From assembly GCA_900317795.1 (NCBI GenBank), contig ONIF01000157.1, positions 1-7,221 on the forward strand: 7,221 bases of DNA, read 5' to 3'. Source of the DNA: an uncultured Eubacteriales bacterium (GTDB lineage: Bacteria; Bacillota; Clostridia; Oscillospirales; Acutalibacteraceae). The position numbers and the translations under genes are program-made. Of the stretch, positions 4,433 to 7,221 are shown piece by piece. The notes below the pieces were generated by a model that searched no databases, was not told the DNA's origin, and saw only the letters and a program-made list of their open reading frames with translations. The first letter of the stretch is position 1, and the number at the start of each line of letters is the position of its first letter.

Positions 4433-4816
4433 ATGGAAAAGGGTGCATTGAAGTCGTGTGGATATTATGAAAGAGGCGGCATGAGCGGTGGAAAATATAT
4501 TGCACGAGTTGCCTTAAACCGTGACGGCAAAGTTATATTTGACCTCGAAAAACAGGATTGGTACAATCTCCCCGTTGTTGAAAAGCATACAGAGATTTCA
4601 GCCGAAAAGTTTGCCGAACTTCAAAAAATGCTTGAAAAATATGATTTCAGCGAGCCGCATGACGAATATCTAAAAGAACTCAGAGTACTCGATGCCCCGT
4701 CTGTTTCGGTTTCCGTAAATTATGAAAATATCTCTTTCGGTATCTCGAAAACAGACAGTTCTATGAATAACTTATCCGCTATCGGAGAGATAAAAAAATT
4801 TTTCGATAATCTTTGA
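4433..4816 (+). CDS. Small protein of unknown function, co-transcribed with yajC
   Basis: A 127-residue protein that I do not recognise with confidence. It has no signal peptide, membrane segment or metal motif. Visible pattern: a Gly-rich start (GYYERGGMSGGKY, 11-23), beta strands (IARVALNRDGKVIFDL), an amphipathic helix (SAEKFAELQKMLEKYDF), then alternating strands around LDAPSVSVSVNYENISFGI and a final helix (AIGEIKKFFDNL). This alpha+beta layout resembles uncharacterised Clostridia proteins in which a strand pair, a 'LxxLxxxxEKY' helix and an 'LDAP' strand follow each other (impression from memory). GAGG at 4422-4425 is 7 bases from ATG 4433. An alternative ATG at 4427 would overlap the yajC stop as ATGA, but is too close to that site. 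Either way it is translationally coupled to yajC. The shared transcript need not mean shared function. Confidence 0.75.
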   Translation: MEKGALKSCGYYERGGMSGGKYIARVALNRDGKVIFDLEKQDWYNLPVVEKHTEISAEKFAELQKMLEKYDFSEPHDEYLKELRVLDAPSVSVSVNYENISFGISKTDSSMNNLSAIGEIKKFFDNL

Positions 4817-4842
4817 AAATGCAAAAAAATTCCCTGTTCCAC
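4817..4842 (+). repeat. Half-copy of the downstream terminator
   Basis: TCCCTGTTCCACT at 4831-4843 is identical to 4940-4952, the 5' arm and loop of the real terminator, and is likewise preceded by an A-run. The 3' arm is absent here: the heptamer repeat begins exactly at the end of the shared word. It appears that the terminator was partly duplicated or split around an inserted 109-base segment. Confidence 0.6.
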
Positions 4843-4884
4843 TTAGCAATTAGCAATTAGCAATTAGCAATGTGCAATGTGCAA
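4843..4884 (+). repeat. Heptamer tandem repeat, 4x TTAGCAA + 2x TGTGCAA
   Basis: Six consecutive 7-base units: four identical TTAGCAA (4843-4870) followed by two TGTGCAA (4871-4884). This resembles the short tandemly repeated heptamers known from several bacterial genomes. Copy number is likely to vary between strains through replication slippage. It lies between the small gene and the terminator, so it should be part of the yajC transcript's 3' end. There are no spacers and no CRISPR character. Confidence 0.9.
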
Positions 4885-4932
4885 TGATACAGGCTAATCA
4901 AGTGCCGAAAAGTTTCGACAGCTTTTCACATT

Positions 4933-4970
4933 AAAAAACTCCCTGTTCCACTCGAACAGGGAATTTTTTT
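4933..4970. terminator. Bidirectional rho-independent terminator
   Basis: A 9-bp perfect stem (4940-4948 with 4954-4962, TCCCTGTTC / GAACAGGGA) closes a 5-base CACTC loop. On the plus strand it is followed by TTTTTTT (4964-4970); on the minus strand by the complement of AAAAAA (4933-4938). It lies between the convergent yajC unit and the SulP gene and can end both transcripts. The T-run overlaps the SulP stop codon region by about two bases. Confidence 0.92.
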
Positions 4971-7095
4971 ATTGATGGCTTTCACGGTATTTTACAAGCA
5001 TTTCATAAGCCGAAACATCTTTTTCTCTGAGGTTATCAAGGAATTTCTTTCTCTGCTTTTGCAGGCGTTCTATGGCATGGCTGTCCATTTTAAGCATTTT
5101 CTGTTCAATCTTCTTTCGCCTTTCGTTGATGAGATATTCCAATCTGTCAATATCTTTTCCGCTGTCGGAGAGTTTTATTATTCTCAACTCCAGCCTGTCA
5201 AGCAAATCTTCTTCATCAAATAAATTGAATTTGCCCCAATGTGTACTGTTTTCGGCTGTTTCTATCAAGTCACTTTTATTATAGTCGGTATTTGTTACAT
5301 TTTCATATATCTCATCAGCTAATTTCGATTTGAAAATTTCCGTATCATCACCGAATACCCACTCCAATTCTGCCTGTATTCCCCTTGCGGAACGGTTATA
5401 TGAATTTTTATACTGTAATTTTTTCTGTTTTTGGGGAGTGACAATATCTTTTTCCGTCGGGTAGGGCGGTTTTAAGCCTGCATCTCTCAATGCAAGAGTG
5501 ACGGTCATTCTGACGGCACCGCTGTTTAAAAACTCCGTTTCACCGTATTTTCTCAAAAGGTCATTCACCTCTCCTATATGTTCCGTGAAATAAAATTTAA
5601 TTCCCTTTTCGGCATACTTCCTATACATCATTACAAGCTTGTCTGCTGCCGCAATATCTATACTGCCGACTGCTCGGGCATCTATGATTATATTTTTCGT
5701 TTCGTCTGTAACGGCATTTTCAATGTCACTTTCAAACGTGTCTATATTGGCAAAAAACAGATTTCCGCTGAAACGGTATATTATCGTATTTTTTATCGGC
5801 ATGGCTTCGGTATTCCTGCCGAGAGTGAAAAAGCCGTCTTTATTGGGAATCACTCCCATAAATGCACGGGGAGGCGTTACCGCACGGATAACAACTGCTA
5901 TAAATGAAAGGACAATTCCTATAATAACGCCTGCCACTGTGCCGAATATGAGTACTCCCAGAAATGCCGCTAAAAATATGTAAAATTCGGGCTTGCTTGT
6001 TTTGAAAAGCCTTTTGGCAACGTGAAATTCACACGCATTCATTAAAGCGGATACAACGATTGCCGTCAGTATCGGTACGGGCATATATTTTATTACAGGC
6101 GTTCCGAAATAAAGCACAATAAGCATAGTGATACTTGCCGAAACGGATAACCATTGTGATTTTGCCCCGAATTGTCTTACAATGCCCGTTCTTGAAACGC
6201 TTGCATTCACGGGACAGCACCCTGCTGCCGCTGCTGCAAAATTTGCGACAGAGTAGGCTAAAATTTCCCTGTTGGAGTTGAGTTTATAACCGTCTTTCAC
6301 GGCATTTCCCCTTGACGCTAAAAGCGACTCCGAAAGTATGACTGCCGCTATGCTTAAAGACGAGAACAGCATATCTGTAATTACATCTATGTCGGGTATG
6401 TACGGCTTGAAATTAAAAATCGGAAATCCGCTTTCAACATCGGGCAGCAGTTTTACACCGTATTTATCCACTTTAAAAACAAGTGTAGATACAACTGCAA
6501 CCACCATCATGATGACGGACATAGGCACTTTTGGAATGAATTTCTTTCCAAGCATGATTACAACTATCGTTGACACTCCCAAAAGTGCCGAAACGGGATT
6601 GAATAAATGAAGTTGTTCAATAATGTGTCTTATCAGTTCAATTCCCTCGCCTGTTCCCGAAGTTCCTCCAAATAATTTCGGTATCTGCATGAGTATGATA
6701 GTACAGCAAATTCCCGATACAAAGCCTGCCATGACGGATTCCGAAATATACTGCACGATTTTTCCTGCTTTCAGAAAGTACAAAAGCAAAAGCCAGCACC
6801 CTGCCATAAATGCAACAGTCGGCACGGCTGATAAAGCCTGTTGACTTTCTGCGGCAATTCCAAGTGAAGCGATTGCCGCACCCGTGAGGGCTGCAGGGGC
6901 GGCATCTACTCCAAATACAAAGTCCCTTGAAGTCGTCAACAGTCCGAATAAAAATATCGGTATCACAGAGCCGTATAAGCCGTACTGCATGGGCAAGCCT
7001 GCAATTTGTGCATATCCCATTGATATTGGGATAGATACCAATGCAACAACCACTCCGCCCAAAATGTCTTTTAAATTTGGTTTTGAACGTATCAT
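4969..7095 (-). CDS. SulP-family anion permease with STAS domain and C-terminal extension
   Basis: A 708-residue membrane protein. Residues 8-405 hold about 10-12 hydrophobic segments, with the SulP signature near the start (SIPISMGYAQIAGLP at 21-35, then GLYGSVIP at 39-46) and GCCPVNASVSRTG at 292-304, the region that helps bind the anion. A STAS domain covers about 438-535 (NTIIYRFSGNLFFAN; IIIDARAVGSIDIAAADKL at 469-487 in place of the usual D-S-G/D-S-T-G loop). Family members carry sulfate, bicarbonate or other anions; the substrate here is not readable, and no sulfate-assimilation or carbonic anhydrase gene is adjacent. Residues about 545-708 are an extra charged region, described in the findings; typical bacterial SulP proteins end near 550-600. 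The start is ATG 7095 with GGGAAG 7 bases upstream; a TTG at 7110 would add five residues but lies where the binding site should be. It is monocistronic within this window and ends at the bidirectional hairpin. Confidence 0.93.
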   Translation of the reverse strand: MIRSKPNLKDILGGVVVALVSIPISMGYAQIAGLPMQYGLYGSVIPIFLFGLLTTSRDFVFGVDAAPAALTGAAIASLGIAAESQQALSAVPTVAFMAGCWLLLLYFLKAGKIVQYISESVMAGFVSGICCTIILMQIPKLFGGTSGTGEGIELIRHIIEQLHLFNPVSALLGVSTIVVIMLGKKFIPKVPMSVIMMVVAVVSTLVFKVDKYGVKLLPDVESGFPIFNFKPYIPDIDVITDMLFSSLSIAAVILSESLLASRGNAVKDGYKLNSNREILAYSVANFAAAAAGCCPVNASVSRTGIVRQFGAKSQWLSVSASITMLIVLYFGTPVIKYMPVPILTAIVVSALMNACEFHVAKRLFKTSKPEFYIFLAAFLGVLIFGTVAGVIIGIVLSFIAVVIRAVTPPRAFMGVIPNKDGFFTLGRNTEAMPIKNTIIYRFSGNLFFANIDTFESDIENAVTDETKNIIIDARAVGSIDIAAADKLVMMYRKYAEKGIKFYFTEHIGEVNDLLRKYGETEFLNSGAVRMTVTLALRDAGLKPPYPTEKDIVTPQKQKKLQYKNSYNRSARGIQAELEWVFGDDTEIFKSKLADEIYENVTNTDYNKSDLIETAENSTHWGKFNLFDEEDLLDRLELRIIKLSDSGKDIDRLEYLINERRKKIEQKMLKMDSHAIERLQKQRKKFLDNLREKDVSAYEMLVKYRESHQ

Positions 7096-7125
7096 TATAT
7101 CACTTCCCAAGATGTTTTTTTAATT

Positions 7126-7156
7126 AACGTGAGTTCGATGAAAACGAAAAATGATT
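7126..7156. repeat. Dispersed repeat AACGTGAGTTCGATG (copy 2)
   Basis: The 15 bases at 7126-7140 are identical to 2068-2082 and have the same orientation; similarity continues loosely through GAAAAAT to about 7156. Here it lies 30 bases upstream of the SulP start and directly next to the hairpin repeat at 7161, so it may form the edge of a composite element. Confidence 0.6.
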
Positions 7157-7160
7157 ATAC

Positions 7161-7221
7161 TGTCATTCTGAGGAGCGACAGCGACGAAGAATCTTTTGAA
7201 GATTCCTCACTGCGTTCGGAA
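7161..7221. repeat. Hairpin repeat, second copy, cut by window end
   Basis: It begins TGTCATTCTGAGG, has a perfect inner hairpin GAATCTT-TTG-AAGATTC (7189-7205), and ends in CGGAA at the last base, where the first copy (3801-3865) continues TGACA. About five bases are therefore missing beyond the window. It lies upstream of the SulP gene. Confidence 0.82.

Noticed and set aside
4843..4884. CRISPR-like array
   Set aside because: Units are 7 bases, contiguous and without spacers, and there are no cas genes; it is a simple heptamer tandem repeat.
7096..7110. TTG start for the SulP permease
   Set aside because: It would add five non-family residues and overlap the only candidate ribosome binding site; ATG 7095 fits better.
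5072..7123. Several plus-strand open frames opposite the SulP gene
   Set aside because: They are shadows of a long conserved membrane-protein gene, with low-complexity translations and no binding sites.
7154..7182. Minus-strand promoter for SulP (TATAAT at 7154-7159)
   Set aside because: No acceptable -35 box is found at 16-18 bases, and the motif lies between repeat elements. A promoter is expected somewhere upstream, but I cannot place it.
1..7221. tRNA, rRNA, riboswitch, phage or insertion-sequence genes
   Set aside because: I looked in the gaps on both strands and saw no tRNA cloverleaf, rRNA segment, riboswitch core, transposase or integrase. Short RNAs without strong motifs could be missed by eye.

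Overview
The window looks like chromosomal DNA from a moderately AT-rich Gram-positive anaerobe, most likely a Clostridia / Oscillospiraceae (Ruminococcus-like) gut bacterium. Supporting this are strong purine-rich ribosome binding sites, a 2x[4Fe-4S] flavoprotein, a SPASM-type radical SAM remnant, an HxlR regulator, and intergenic space filled with small hairpin and heptamer repeats. This assignment is inference from gene content; no rRNA or tRNA gene is present.

Left part (1-3385, all genes on the minus strand): a partly decayed redox / ADP-ribosylation island. In transcription order it holds: a 5'-truncated radical SAM/SPASM gene; an intact pyridoxamine-phosphate-oxidase-like flavoprotein fused to two [4Fe-4S] clusters; a 29-codon C-terminal scrap of a medium-chain dehydrogenase, broken at a dispersed repeat; an intact zinc-type macrodomain (ADP-ribosyl hydrolase); an intact class M sirtuin (SirTM, ADP-ribosyl transferase); and a frameshifted, truncated alpha/beta hydrolase. 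The macrodomain and sirtuin genes overlap and are the clearest biological system here: a writer/eraser pair for protein ADP-ribosylation. The lipoyl carrier genes (GcvH-L, LplA2) that accompany this pair in streptococci and staphylococci are not in the window.

Middle (3386-4968, plus strand): an HxlR-type winged-helix regulator faces away from the island, and its putative promoter sits on the breakpoint of the radical SAM remnant. After a 260-bp gap with a hairpin repeat and a strong extended -10 promoter comes yajC (Sec translocon accessory subunit). yajC overlaps or abuts a small gene of unknown function. A heptamer tandem repeat and a bidirectional hairpin terminator close this unit.

Right part (4969-7221): a SulP anion permease on the minus strand, with a STAS domain and an unusual charged extension of about 165 residues. 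Beyond its 5' end are a copy of the repeat that broke the dehydrogenase gene and a second hairpin repeat cut by the window edge.

Working model (inference): the HxlR regulator responds to electrophile or oxidative stress, and the flavo-ferredoxin protein and the sirtuin/macrodomain pair are survivors of a once larger stress-response locus. Repeats lie at or near two of the three gene breakpoints.
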